Part shown: piece after piece, positions 16,522-25,506 of the stretch
Layout: each line of letters starts with the position of its first letter
Position numbering within the stretch: position 1 is the stretch's first letter
Assembly (NCBI GenBank): GCA_900468535.1
Contig: UBTY01000027.1
Location: 62,001-126,000, forward strand
DNA length: 64,000 bases
Direction of reading: 5' to 3'
Origin: Hyphomicrobiales bacterium
GTDB taxonomy: Bacteria > Pseudomonadota > Alphaproteobacteria > Rhizobiales > Rhizobiaceae
The notes under the pieces: generated by a model
What the model was told of the DNA's origin: nothing
The model's database searches: none
The model's input: the letters and a program-made list of their open reading frames with translations, nothing else
Program-made: the position numbers and the translations under genes

Positions 16522-17883
16522 TCAGCTTTTGGTCTTTCTTGCAGCCTTGAGCGCAAGTGCCCGTTCGCGGAGCGCAGTTGCCCTCCCTGGCTTTACTTCC
16601 TGGCGAGCACGTCCGAAGGCCAGTGCGTCGGCGGGAACGTCAGCCGTAATGACACTGCCGGAAGCGACGTACGCGTTGTCGCCGACGCTGACAGGCGCCA
16701 CCAGAGATGAATTGGAACCGATGAAGGCATTGGCACCGATCAGTGTTTCACTCTTGTTGACGCCGTCGTAGTTGCACGTGATGGTTCCCGCGCCGATATT
16801 CGCGCCGGCTCCGATCTTCGCGTCACCGATATAGGTCAGGTGATTGACCTTGGCGCCTGCGCCGATCTCACCGTTCTTGACCTCACAGAAATTGCCCACC
16901 TTGGAGCCTTCGGCCAGATTTGCACCGGGCCGCAGACGGGCGAACGGACCGACGGTCGCGCCAACGCTGACATGCGCTCCCTCGATATGGCTGAAGGCGT
17001 GGATGACAGCGCCACCGTCGATGATGACGCCCGGACCGAACACGACGTTCGGCTCGATCAGGGCATCCTGGCCGATAACGGTGTCGTATGACAGGAAGAC
17101 GGTTTCGGGAGCGATCATGCTCACGCCCGAGATCATCAGCTCGTGGCGCCGGCGCTCCTGCCACAGGCGTTCGATCACGGCCAACTCGGCGCGGTTGTTG
17201 CATCCGGTCATCTCGATCTCAGGCGCGTCCACCGCGGTCACGCGTCCACCCAGCGAACGGGCGATCTCCACAAGATCGGTCAGATAGTATTCGCCCTTGG
17301 CATTGCTGTTGCCGATGCGAGACAGCAGATCGAGCGCCTTGCGGCCATTGATCGCCATCAGGCCGCTGTTGCACCACGTCACCGCGCGCTCTGCGTCCGT
17401 TGCATCCTTTTCCTCGCGGATGGCGATCAGCTCGCCGTCCTTGACCAGCAAGCGTCCGTAGCCAGTCGGGCGGTTTGTATGGAAACCGATGACAACGATA
17501 TCGCTGCCTTCGGCCAGATGTCGGCGGGCAGCCTTCAACGGAGCGTCGGTCTGCAGCGGCACATCCCCGTAGGTAACGACGATATCGTCATAGCCACGCG
17601 CAATTGCCTCGCGGGCGGCAAGCACGGCGTGGCCGGTTCCGAGGCGCTCCTTCTGCAAATAGGCTTCGATCGCGACGCCATCGACGCTGGCGGCATTCAC
17701 AACTTCGTCGGCGTTCCGACCGACGACGAGCGCCACGGACGATATATCGCTCTTTGCCACCGCATCGACGACATGGGCGATCATCGGTCGGTTCGCGACC
17801 GGGTGAAGCACCTTCGACTTCGACGATTTCATTCGCGTGCTGTCACCGGCAGCGAGAATGACGGCAAGACAAGTGCGTTCCAT
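16522..17883 (-). CDS. glmU: Bifunctional GlcN-1-P acetyltransferase / GlcNAc-1-P uridyltransferase
   Basis: A 453-residue two-domain enzyme making UDP-GlcNAc for peptidoglycan and lipid A. The N-terminal nucleotidyltransferase begins [23 protein letters not shown]; the C-terminal half is a left-handed beta helix of hexapeptide repeats ([18 protein letters not shown]...). The ATG at 17883 (MERTCLAVI) is chosen because the family motif begins six residues later; a longer frame to 17949 adds non-homologous sequence. The operon order glmU-glmS places both UDP-GlcNAc enzymes together. Confidence 0.96.
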   Translation of the reverse strand: MERTCLAVILAAGDSTRMKSSKSKVLHPVANRPMIAHVVDAVAKSDISSVALVVGRNADEVVNAASVDGVAIEAYLQKERLGTGHAVLAAREAIARGYDDIVVTYGDVPLQTDAPLKAARRHLAEGSDIVVIGFHTNRPTGYGRLLVKDGELIAIREEKDATDAERAVTWCNSGLMAINGRKALDLLSRIGNSNAKGEYYLTDLVEIARSLGGRVTAVDAPEIEMTGCNNRAELAVIERLWQERRRHELMISGVSMIAPETVFLSYDTVIGQDALIEPNVVFGPGVIIDGGAVIHAFSHIEGAHVSVGATVGPFARLRPGANLAEGSKVGNFCEVKNGEIGAGAKVNHLTYIGDAKIGAGANIGAGTITCNYDGVNKSETLIGANAFIGSNSSLVAPVSVGDNAYVASGSVITADVPADALAFGRARQEVKPGRATALRERALALKAARKTKS

Positions 17884-17965
17884 GGTCCGGCTCCAAGAAT
17901 CCGTTTCGGCTAGTTCCTGCCTCATAGCAGCAAGACCAATTCCGAACAAAGATCAAAAATGGATG

Positions 17966-18718
17966 TCAGGCCGGGACCGTGTCATCAAGCGCATATGCCT
18001 CGCGCACGTGATCGCGCCCGTCTATGATCACAGCTTCCATCGCCTCACGTGCACCGTGCACATCGCCGCCAGCGATCGCGTTGACGATACGCATGTGGGT
18101 TTCGGCGATATTCGAGAAGCCGTTTTCGGACGGCGGCGTGCTGATGCGGAACATGCCGACAAGGGCCGCTTCGATCAGACTGCCTAGCGTATGCATGAAG
18201 GGATTGTGCGCAGCATCAGCGATCGCCAGGTGGAAGCGAAGGTCGGCCAGCGCCAGGCTTTCGGATGTGTGGCCCGGCGCCGCCATTTCCAGCGCGAGCT
18301 TCTCGAGGCCAGCGATCTCGCTTCGGCTCGCGCGTTCGGCGGCAAGGCCGGCAGCGAAAGGTTCGACCGCCAGTCTGATGTCGTAGAGTTGTAACAGGAA
18401 CTCTTCAGTGACGCCGTTGTCGAAGTGCCAGGCGATCACCTCGCTATCGAACATGTTCCACTGGTTCTTTTCAGTAACCCTGGTGCCGACGCGCGCCTTG
18501 GCGACGATCATGCCCTTTGCGGCAAGCGTCTTCATGGTTTCGCGCAGAACGGTTCGTGAAACCTTGAACCGCTGGGCAAGCTCGGCGTCTCCGGGAAGAA
18601 TGGTCCCGACGGAATATATCCCTCCGACGATCGCCCTTCCCAGTTCGTCCACGACCTGCGCATGGCTGGTGCGCGATCGTCGCGCCAACTTGCCCGTATC
18701 AAGCATTCGGTTACGCAA
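17966..18718 (-). CDS. GntR family regulator (FCD subfamily), probable controller of the sugar importer
   Basis: A 250-residue regulator: an N-terminal winged helix (AELAQRFKVSRTVLRETMKTLAAKGMI) and a C-terminal FCD ligand domain with the metal-site residues in DLRFHLAIADAAHN and ETHMRIVNAI. FCD proteins bind organic acids or sugar acids. It is the last gene of the ytfQ-ytfR-ytfT-yjfF cluster, 14 nt after yjfF, so it probably regulates that operon. The TTG at 18718 is preferred because GGGGGAGG lies 7 nt upstream; an ATG at 18706 is too far from it. Confidence 0.88.
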   Translation of the reverse strand: MRNRMLDTGKLARRSRTSHAQVVDELGRAIVGGIYSVGTILPGDAELAQRFKVSRTVLRETMKTLAAKGMIVAKARVGTRVTEKNQWNMFDSEVIAWHFDNGVTEEFLLQLYDIRLAVEPFAAGLAAERASRSEIAGLEKLALEMAAPGHTSESLALADLRFHLAIADAAHNPFMHTLGSLIEAALVGMFRISTPPSENGFSNIAETHMRIVNAIAGGDVHGAREAMEAVIIDGRDHVREAYALDDTVPA

Positions 18719-18732
18719 ATACTACCTCCCCC

Positions 18733-19701
18733 TCAGGCGTACCTCTTGTTGGACCCAGACAGAAACAGGATGCCTTTCTGCATAAGGATGAATGCAAAAA
18801 GCAGAAGGCCGATCAGTATCTTGGTCCACCAGCTCGACAGCGTGCCGTCGAAAGTGATGTACGTCTGAATGAGCCCCTGTATCAGAAGTCCGACGAAGGT
18901 TCCCGCCACAAATCCCGCGCCTCCCGTCAGCAGTGTTCCCCCGATCACCACTGCAGCAATGGCATCAAGCTCGACGCCAACCGCCGCCAAAGAATAGCCG
19001 GCGGACGTATAGAGAGAAAAAACGATTCCCGATAGGCCCGCCAGGAAACCTGACAGAGCGTAGATCTGGATCGTCGTTCGGGCAACTGGAACTCCCATCA
19101 GCTGCGCCGTCTGTACTCCGCCGCCAAGCGCATAGACGTTCGTTCCAAAACGCGTGCGATGAGCAAGGAAGATGCCGGCGGCGAAGACAAGGATCATCAC
19201 GGCGCCGATCAACGTCAACCGACCGCCGCCGGGCAGCTTGTAATAGAGGCCTGATAGCGTGTTGTAGTAGTCGTGATTGATCGGAATGCTGTCGATTGAG
19301 AGCACGAACGCCATGCCGCGCGCCAGGAACATGCCCGCCAGCGTCACGATGAAGGCCGGCATCTGGAGATAGTGGATGACCGCCCCCATCGCCGCGCCAA
19401 AAGCCGTCGTGATGATCAGTACCAGAACGAAGGCGACAAGCGGGTGGATCGTGGTGTTCTGGAGGATGACAGCCAGAAAGACACCGGTGAAAGCAATCAC
19501 CGAGCCAATCGAGAGGTCGATGCCTCCCGAGATGATCACGAATGTCATTCCCACGGCAGCAATACCCAGGAAGGCATTGTCCGTCAGCAGATTACCGATC
19601 ACGCGGGTCGACAGCATGCTCGGATACTGGAGGGTGCAGACGACGTAGGACAGCACGAATATGACGATCGTTGCCATCAGCGGCAGATACTTCGAGTTCA
19701 T
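18733..19701 (-). CDS. yjfF: Sugar ABC transporter permease, YjfF-type
   Basis: A 322-residue inner-membrane permease of the ribose/galactofuranose (RbsC-like) family, with about nine to ten membrane segments and the family motifs GMTFVIISGGIDLSIGSVIAF and GGTLLTGGAGFVAGTFVG. Its ATG overlaps the stop codon of ytfT (ATGA, 19698-19701). With YtfT it should form the heterodimeric channel of the importer whose binding protein resembles E. coli YtfQ. Confidence 0.88.
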   Translation of the reverse strand: MNSKYLPLMATIVIFVLSYVVCTLQYPSMLSTRVIGNLLTDNAFLGIAAVGMTFVIISGGIDLSIGSVIAFTGVFLAVILQNTTIHPLVAFVLVLIITTAFGAAMGAVIHYLQMPAFIVTLAGMFLARGMAFVLSIDSIPINHDYYNTLSGLYYKLPGGGRLTLIGAVMILVFAAGIFLAHRTRFGTNVYALGGGVQTAQLMGVPVARTTIQIYALSGFLAGLSGIVFSLYTSAGYSLAAVGVELDAIAAVVIGGTLLTGGAGFVAGTFVGLLIQGLIQTYITFDGTLSSWWTKILIGLLLFAFILMQKGILFLSGSNKRYA

Positions 19702-20714
19702 TTCTGAAGCTCCTCCCGGAGGCTCGGTCGACGCCGCAGGAAGCCCGCGGCCGATTGGACTGCCGGCGACTGGATCACCAGAATGACAAGAACGATCACG
19801 GCCTTGATGATGAGATTGAACTCAGGCGGGAAGCCTGAGAGCAGAATGCCGGTGTTCACCGCCTGGATGATCATCGCACCGATCAACGATCCGACGATGC
19901 TGAAGCGGCCGCCAAGCAGCGAGTTGCCGCCCACGACCACAGCGAGGATCGCATCCAGTTCCAGCCAGAGTCCGGCATTGTTGGCATCGGCGCCCTTGAT
20001 GTCGGCTGCAACGATGATCCCGGCGATCGCAGCGCAGAGGCCGCTGACAACGTAGACAGCCATAAGCAGAACTGGTGTTCTCACACCCGACAGCCTGCTT
20101 GCCCGCCGGTTGATGCCCGTCGCCTCGATCAGCATGCCGAGCGCCGTACGACGGACCAGCAGCGTCACCAGGATACCGACGACAAGCCAGATGACGACAG
20201 GCATCGGCATGAAGGCGAACGAACCGCTTCCGAAGAAGATCAGACCGTCATCATTGAAGGTCATGATCACGCCTTCGGTGATCAGCTGCGCGATGCCACG
20301 TCCGGCAACCATGAGAACAAGGGTCGCGATGATCGGCTGGATGTTGAGGATCGCAACAAGAAAGCCGTTCCACGCACCACAGGCCAGACCGACCAGCAGC
20401 GTAACGATCAACGTCCAGGCCAGTGAATTGCCCGACACGATCGACGAGGCCGCAACTGCCCCGCAAATCGCAATCACTGCCCCAACAGACAGGTCGATGC
20501 CTTTCGTCGCAATGACCAGCGTCATTCCGATCGCCAGCAAAGCGACCGGCGCGCCGCGGTTCAACACGTCGATCAGACTGCCGTAAAAGCGTCCGTTCTG
20601 AATTGTAACATTAAAAAACTGCGGGAACATTATGAAATTTAACAGAAGAATAACGGCAAGCGCAATCAGCTGAGGCGCCAGTCGTATCAAGAGGGCGTTC
20701 TGGGACGAGGTCAT
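19698..20714 (-). CDS. ytfT: Sugar ABC transporter permease, YtfT-type
   Basis: A 338-residue polytopic permease paired with YjfF. Visible motifs are GMTLVIATKGIDLSVGAVIAICGAVAAS and VVGGNSLLGGRFSIVGSLIGA, both characteristic of the RbsC-like family. The ATG overlaps the ytfR stop by 4 nt (ATGA). Two different permeases, rather than one used twice, is the arrangement known from the E. coli YtfQRT-YjfF galactofuranose importer. Confidence 0.88.
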   Translation of the reverse strand: MTSSQNALLIRLAPQLIALAVILLLNFIMFPQFFNVTIQNGRFYGSLIDVLNRGAPVALLAIGMTLVIATKGIDLSVGAVIAICGAVAASSIVSGNSLAWTLIVTLLVGLACGAWNGFLVAILNIQPIIATLVLMVAGRGIAQLITEGVIMTFNDDGLIFFGSGSFAFMPMPVVIWLVVGILVTLLVRRTALGMLIEATGINRRASRLSGVRTPVLLMAVYVVSGLCAAIAGIIVAADIKGADANNAGLWLELDAILAVVVGGNSLLGGRFSIVGSLIGAMIIQAVNTGILLSGFPPEFNLIIKAVIVLVILVIQSPAVQSAAGFLRRRPSLREELQK

Positions 20715-22234
20715 GCGTCCTCCGTCTTTTTGTCGGCTGCCGCGATCGCCTGCACGATTCCTGCGGTCGTCACCTTCTCGCCGGCCAGTTCAGCCACGTG
20801 CTCGCGGTCGCGAAGTACCAAAACACGTGAACTGTATGCCACAAGCTCTTCTAATTCCGATGAAATCACGATCAGCGACATGCCCTTTTCACAAAGTTGC
20901 TCGATCAGGCGAATGATCTCCGCGTGTGCACCGACGTCGATGCCGCGCGTGGGCTCATCCAGGATCAGAAAATCAGGATTTGTTGCCAGCCAGCGCGCGA
21001 GGATCGCCTTCTGCTGGTTACCACCGGATAGAAGCCGGATCGGCTTCTCGCGGTCGGTGGTGCGGATATCGAGAGCCTTGATATAGCGGTCCGCGAGCTG
21101 GTTCTGCTCGCTACGTGACAGAGGTCGCGCCCAGCCGCGGCGGGCCTGCAGCGCCAATGCGATGTTCTCGCGTATCGACAGGTCGCCGATGATACCATCC
21201 GTCTTCCGGTCTTCGGGGCAGAACCCAAAACCGTTGCGGATGGCGGCTCTTGGGCTGGAGAGCGACACGGTCTTGCCGTCGATCCTGGCGGTACCGCTAT
21301 CGGCACTGTCTATTCCGAACATCAGCTCGGCAGTTTCGGTGCGGCCTGAGCCAAGAAGGCCTGCGACGCCGACCACTTCGCCGACGCGAACCTCGAGATT
21401 GAACGGCCTGACCTTGCCGCGTTTGCCATAACCCTCGAAACTGTACTTCACCGGCCCGGCGGCGATCGTCCGCTCCTTGGCGGCGGCCTCCGCATGGGCC
21501 AACTCATGGCCAAGCATCATCTCGATCAGACTTTGCCGCGGCAGATCGGCGGTGTCGCGCGTTCCCACCAGGCGACCATTGCGCAAGACGGTTATGCGGT
21601 TACTGATCTCGTAAACCTGCTCAATGAAATGAGTAATAAAAACAATTCCTAGACCGCGCTTCCTCAAGTCATTCACGATGCGAAAAAGCATCGCTACCTC
21701 ATGCGTATCGAGGCTGGCAGTTGGCTCGTCCAGAATGAGAACCTTGCCGGAGAGATCGACGGCTCGCGCTATCGCGACAACCTGCTGGACCGCGACGGAA
21801 AAGCGATCGAGCTGCGCCGAGACATCGATATCCAGACCGTATTCTTCCAGAAGCGTGCGCGCCTGCCGGTTCATCGCCGCGGTGTTGATCATCCCGAAGC
21901 GGCGCGGCTGGCGGCCAAGGAAGAGATTTTCGGCAACGCTCAGATTGGGAAGGAGATTGACCTCCTGGTAGACCGTGCCGATCCCGAGTTTCTGGGCGGC
22001 GAGCGTATTGCTCGGATCGATCTCCGTACCATCGAGCATCAGGCTGCCTTCATCGCGATGGTAGGCGCCGGTAATGCACTTGATCAGTGTCGATTTGCCC
22101 GCGCCGTTCTCGCCGAGCAGGGCATGCACCTCACCCTTCCTGAGAGCGAAGTCGACCTTGTTTAGCGCGACAGCGCCGGGGAAGAATTTGGACATCCCGG
22201 ACGCCACGAGCACGTTCTCAAAATCGTGAATCAT
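20711..22234 (-). CDS. ytfR: Sugar ABC transporter ATP-binding protein, YtfR-type
   Basis: A 507-residue protein with two fused ATPase domains. Domain one has an intact Walker A (GENGAGKST) and Walker B (LILDEPTAS), with a weak signature (FSVAVQQVVAIARA). Domain two keeps LLSGGNQQKAILARW and LILDEPTRG but has GLLGSGRTE in the Walker A position, a normal asymmetry for sugar importers. The ATG at 22234 (MIHDFENVL) has AGGAAA upstream and fits family length; an upstream ATG at 22285 is possible. A strong hairpin separates it from ytfQ. Confidence 0.9.
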   Translation of the reverse strand: MIHDFENVLVASGMSKFFPGAVALNKVDFALRKGEVHALLGENGAGKSTLIKCITGAYHRDEGSLMLDGTEIDPSNTLAAQKLGIGTVYQEVNLLPNLSVAENLFLGRQPRRFGMINTAAMNRQARTLLEEYGLDIDVSAQLDRFSVAVQQVVAIARAVDLSGKVLILDEPTASLDTHEVAMLFRIVNDLRKRGLGIVFITHFIEQVYEISNRITVLRNGRLVGTRDTADLPRQSLIEMMLGHELAHAEAAAKERTIAAGPVKYSFEGYGKRGKVRPFNLEVRVGEVVGVAGLLGSGRTETAELMFGIDSADSGTARIDGKTVSLSSPRAAIRNGFGFCPEDRKTDGIIGDLSIRENIALALQARRGWARPLSRSEQNQLADRYIKALDIRTTDREKPIRLLSGGNQQKAILARWLATNPDFLILDEPTRGIDVGAHAEIIRLIEQLCEKGMSLIVISSELEELVAYSSRVLVLRDREHVAELAGEKVTTAGIVQAIAAADKKTEDA

Positions 22235-22309
22235 GAAGGCGGCTTTTCCTGATAATGACTGTCTTGTCGCGTAGCTGTCGGGCATGATGCCCGGCCTTGC
22301 GCGGCAGTT

Positions 22310-22338
22310 CCGCACCGGCCCATGACGGACCGGTGCGG
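22310..22338 (-). promoter_or_regulatory. Intercistronic hairpin between ytfQ and ytfR
   Basis: A 9-bp perfect stem (CCGCACCGG/CCGGTGCGG), extendable to 12 bp with a wobble, lies 14 nt past the ytfQ stop codon and has no T-run. Such hairpins commonly stabilise the binding-protein part of an ABC operon mRNA so that it is made in excess over the membrane subunits. Confidence 0.6.
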
Positions 22339-22351
22339 TTCCTGTGTGAGA

Positions 22352-23314
22352 TCAGTAGCCGAGGCCCTTCTTCGACTCATAGACCTTCTTCGGGTCATCA
22401 GCCTGGGTGTAGAGCTTCGATTCCGTCTGGATCCACTTCGGCGGTGCCTTCTTGTCCTTCAGGTAGGCATCGAGCGCGTCGAATGCCGGGCCGGCCATGT
22501 TCGGCGTCAGCTCGACCGTCGCATTGGCCTCACCGGCTTCCATTGCCTTGAAGATATCAGGAACGGAGTCGATCGAGACGACGAGGATGTCCTTGCCCGG
22601 CTTCAGACCAGCTTCCTTGATCGCCTGGATACCGCCGACAGCCATGTCGTCGTTGTGGGCATAGAGAGCGCAGATGTCCTTGCCGCCATTCTCGGCCTTC
22701 AGGAAGCTTTCCATGACTTCCTTGCCCTTGGTGCGGGTGAAGTCGCCGGTCTGGCTGCGAACGATCTTGAAGTTGGACTTGCCAGCAATTGCTTCCTCGA
22801 AGCCCTTCTTACGGGCGATCGCCGGAGACGAGCCGGTGGTGCCCTGAAGCTCGACGACGTTGCATGCCTTGTCACCGACCGTCTTCACGAGCCAGTCACC
22901 GGCAACCTTGCCTTCATGCACCTGATCCGACGTTACGGCAGTGAGGTAGAGATCGTCAGGCGCCTTGATCGTGCGGTCGAGCAGGATGACCGGAATATCG
23001 GCTTCCTTGGCTTCCTTCAGGACAGCATCCCAGCCGGTTTCGACGACAGGAGCGAGCAGGATCGCATTGACGCCCTGCGCGATGAAGGAACGGATCGCCT
23101 TGATCTGGTTTTCCTGCTTCTGCTGGGCATCGGCGAACTTCAGGTCGATGCCGCGCTTCTTGGCCTCTTCCTTGGTGACCGTTGTTTCGGCAGCACGCCA
23201 GCCGGATTCAGAACCGATCTGCGAGAAGCCGACAACCAGTTCGGCAGCCGATGCTGAACCGAACATGCAGGCAGCAAGAATCGTGGCACTCAAGAGTGCA
23301 GTCTTCAATTTCAT
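22352..23314 (-). CDS. ytfQ: Periplasmic sugar-binding protein, YtfQ-type (galactofuranose-like)
   Basis: A 320-residue periplasmic protein with a clear signal peptide (MKLKTALLSATILAACMFGSASA). The mature start VGFSQIGSESGWRAAETTV and the block QQKQENQIKAIRSFIAQGV correspond closely to E. coli YtfQ, which binds galactofuranose, so that sugar is the best guess, though rhizobial homologues may prefer related sugars. The ATG at 23314 has GGGAGGAAAT directly upstream. It is the first gene of the operon. Confidence 0.9.
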   Translation of the reverse strand: MKLKTALLSATILAACMFGSASAAELVVGFSQIGSESGWRAAETTVTKEEAKKRGIDLKFADAQQKQENQIKAIRSFIAQGVNAILLAPVVETGWDAVLKEAKEADIPVILLDRTIKAPDDLYLTAVTSDQVHEGKVAGDWLVKTVGDKACNVVELQGTTGSSPAIARKKGFEEAIAGKSNFKIVRSQTGDFTRTKGKEVMESFLKAENGGKDICALYAHNDDMAVGGIQAIKEAGLKPGKDILVVSIDSVPDIFKAMEAGEANATVELTPNMAGPAFDALDAYLKDKKAPPKWIQTESKLYTQADDPKKVYESKKGLGY

Positions 23315-23356
23315 GATTTCCTCCCAAAGCCGCCTCCTCGCGGCACACACAAGGAA

Positions 23357-23395
23357 AATCATATAGTATTACTTTTGTAAATGCACTTTATGGTA
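23357..23395 (-). promoter_or_regulatory. Putative ytfQ promoter/operator
   Basis: On the minus strand CTATAT matches the rhizobial -10 consensus at the correct distance before ytfQ, though no good -35 is present, suggesting an activated or regulated promoter. A small inverted repeat TTAC-TTTT-GTAA (23369-23380) lies just upstream of the -10 and could bind the GntR regulator of the operon. Both assignments are inference. Confidence 0.35.
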
Positions 23396-23406
23396 TGCAT
23401 CGCAAC

Positions 23407-23435
23407 AAAAAAGGCGCCCGAGACGGGCGCCTTTT
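23407..23435 (-). terminator. Terminator of the BMP/nucleoside transporter operon
   Basis: A perfect 8-bp stem (GGCGCCCG/CGGGCGCC) with a 3-nt loop has six A residues on the left and TTTT on the right, so it can act on either strand. It lies 27 nt past the stop codon of the BMP protein gene. Confidence 0.85.
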
Positions 23436-23461
23436 CGCATCTGCGAATAAACGTCAGCGGC

Positions 23462-24535
23462 TCACTTCGGCAGCTTGTCGTCAACGCCTTCGACGTAGAA
23501 GTTCATGCCGAGAAGTGTCTTATCGTCAGCCTTCTCGCCGGCCTTCAGCCAGGGCGTGCCGTCCTGCTTGTTGATCGGGCCGGTGAACGGATGCAGCTCG
23601 CCCGACTTGATCTTGGCTTCGGTATCCTGAGCCATCTTCTTCACGTCGTCAGGCATGTTGGTGTAGTCCGCCATCTTGAGGATGCCGTCCTTCAGGCCGT
23701 CCCAGCTCTGCTCGGACTTCCAGGTGCCGTCCAGGAGCGCGTGTACGCGCTTGGAGTAGTAGTTGCCCCAGGTATCGACGATCGCCGTCAGCTGAGCCTT
23801 GGGGCCCGCTGCGATCATGTCGGATGCCTGACCGAACGCATGGATGCCGCGCTCTTCGGCAACCTGCATCGGCGCCGTCGTGTCGGTGTGCTGCGTCAGA
23901 ACGTCCACGCCCTGGTCAACCATTGCCTTGGCAGCGTCGGCTTCCTTGCCCGGGTCGAACCAGGTGTTGACCCAGATGACCTTGAGCTTGAAGCTCGGAT
24001 CGATCGACTTTGCGCCCTGCTCGAACGCGTTGATGCCCATCACGACCTCCGGAATCGGGAAGGATGCGATGTAGGCAGCGCCGTGGTTCTTGGACGTCTT
24101 GGCAGCGATCTGGCCGAGGATGTAGCGGCCTTCGTAGAAGCGCGAGTTATAGGTCGCGAGGTTCGGGCCGGACTTGTAACCGGTGCCGTGCTCGAACTTC
24201 ACCTTCGGGAACTTCGCCGCAACCTTCACGGTCGCATCCATGAAGCCGAACGAGGTGGAGAAGATCAGCTTGCAGCCAGAGCGAGCAAGACGCTCGATGG
24301 CGCGCTCGGCGTCAGGGCCTTCAGGAACGTTTTCGAGGTAAGAGGTCTCGATCTTGTCGCCGAACTCTTCCTGGATCTGCTGGCGTCCGCGGTCGTGAGC
24401 CTGCGAGTAGCCGCCGTCCGTGTGCGATCCGACGTAAACGAAACAGACCTTCGTCTTGTCGGCTGCCTGCGCGGCACTGCCGATGCTGAGAACAGCAGCT
24501 GCCGAAGCGGCAAATGCGAGTGCTAGTTTTTTCAT
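23462..24535 (-). CDS. BMP family substrate-binding protein of an ABC transporter
   Basis: A 357-residue secreted protein with a signal peptide (MKKLALAFAASAAAVLSIGSAAQA) and the BMP/Med (PF02608) fold: VCFVYVGSHTDGGYSQAHD near the N-terminus is typical. Characterised relatives bind purine nucleosides for NupABC/BmpDEFG-type importers. The ATG at 24535 begins at the signal peptide. It is the last gene of the transporter cluster, 50 nt after the permease gene, and is followed by a strong terminator. Confidence 0.9.
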   Translation of the reverse strand: MKKLALAFAASAAAVLSIGSAAQAADKTKVCFVYVGSHTDGGYSQAHDRGRQQIQEEFGDKIETSYLENVPEGPDAERAIERLARSGCKLIFSTSFGFMDATVKVAAKFPKVKFEHGTGYKSGPNLATYNSRFYEGRYILGQIAAKTSKNHGAAYIASFPIPEVVMGINAFEQGAKSIDPSFKLKVIWVNTWFDPGKEADAAKAMVDQGVDVLTQHTDTTAPMQVAEERGIHAFGQASDMIAAGPKAQLTAIVDTWGNYYSKRVHALLDGTWKSEQSWDGLKDGILKMADYTNMPDDVKKMAQDTEAKIKSGELHPFTGPINKQDGTPWLKAGEKADDKTLLGMNFYVEGVDDKLPK

Positions 24536-24585
24536 GATAACCCCTGTTGGTTTGAAGTTTCCGGAAGCCCGTCTCATTCTTCTGT

Positions 24586-25506
24586 TTAACGTTCCGGGAC
24601 GAAAGGCTTTCCCAGCGACGCAGGCGTGTTGATCAACGTCGTGCGGCGATTATGAGAAATGATGACAAGAACCACAATAGTCGCCGCGTAAGGCAGCATC
24701 GACAGAAACTGTGCCGGTATTCCAACGCCGAACGCCTGCGCGTGCAGCTGCAGGATCGTCACCGCGCCGAAGAGATAACCGCCGGCGAAAACACGCCACG
24801 GGCGCCAGGATGCGAAGACGACGAGCGCCAGCGTAATCCAGCCGCGCCCGGACGACATGTTCTCCACCCATTGCGGCGTATAGACCAGCGAAAGCTGGGC
24901 ACCGGCCAGACCGGCGCACGCGCCTCCGAACATTACAGCCAGATAGCGGGTGCGAATGACGTTGATGCCAAGCGCATGCGCGGAGCCGTGACTGTCGCCG
25001 ATGGCGCGAAGCTTCAAGCCGGCGCGGCTGCGGAAGAGGAACCAGCTGACGCCGAACAAAAGCGCGAGCGACAGATAGAATGTCAGATCCTGGCGGAATA
25101 GCACTGAGCCGATCAGCGGAATATCCGAGAGATACGGCACCACAATCGGCGTTAGACGGACGCCGGGAACGCTGACATAGCCCTCACCAAGCATGCCGGA
25201 AACGCCGAGCCCGAGAATGGTAAGGGCAAGACCGGTCGCGACCTGGTTGGCAACCAGCGTCAGGGTCAGGAAGCCGAAGAGCAGCGAGAAGAGAGCGCCC
25301 ATGGCAATGCCCGCCAGAATCCCGACATAGGGCGAGCCGCTGAGCTGTGCGCCTGCAAATGCGGCGACCGCCCCCATGATCATCATTCCCTCGACACCGA
25401 GGTTCAGCACGCCGGAGCGTTCGGTGACGAGTTCGCCGAGTGCTGCGATGACCAGCGGCGTGGACGCCGTGATGACTGTCAGGAGGATGGCTTCGAAGAT
25501 ACTCAT
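24586..25506 (-). CDS. ABC transporter permease (nucleoside/BMP-type)
   Basis: A 306-residue polytopic permease of the branched-chain permease fold, with the subfamily motif ITASTPLVIAALGELVTERSG and NLGVEGMMIMGAVAAF. It overlaps the preceding permease by 4 nt (ATGA at 25503-25506). With that gene, the ATPase and the BMP-binding protein it should form a nucleoside-type importer. The substrate is inferred from the family only. Confidence 0.88.
   Translation of the reverse strand: MSIFEAILLTVITASTPLVIAALGELVTERSGVLNLGVEGMMIMGAVAAFAGAQLSGSPYVGILAGIAMGALFSLLFGFLTLTLVANQVATGLALTILGLGVSGMLGEGYVSVPGVRLTPIVVPYLSDIPLIGSVLFRQDLTFYLSLALLFGVSWFLFRSRAGLKLRAIGDSHGSAHALGINVIRTRYLAVMFGGACAGLAGAQLSLVYTPQWVENMSSGRGWITLALVVFASWRPWRVFAGGYLFGAVTILQLHAQAFGVGIPAQFLSMLPYAATIVVLVIISHNRRTTLINTPASLGKPFVPER

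Noticed and set aside
22322..24526. Long plus-strand frames opposite the two binding-protein genes
   Set aside because: Both cover genes with clear signal peptides and family matches on the minus strand.
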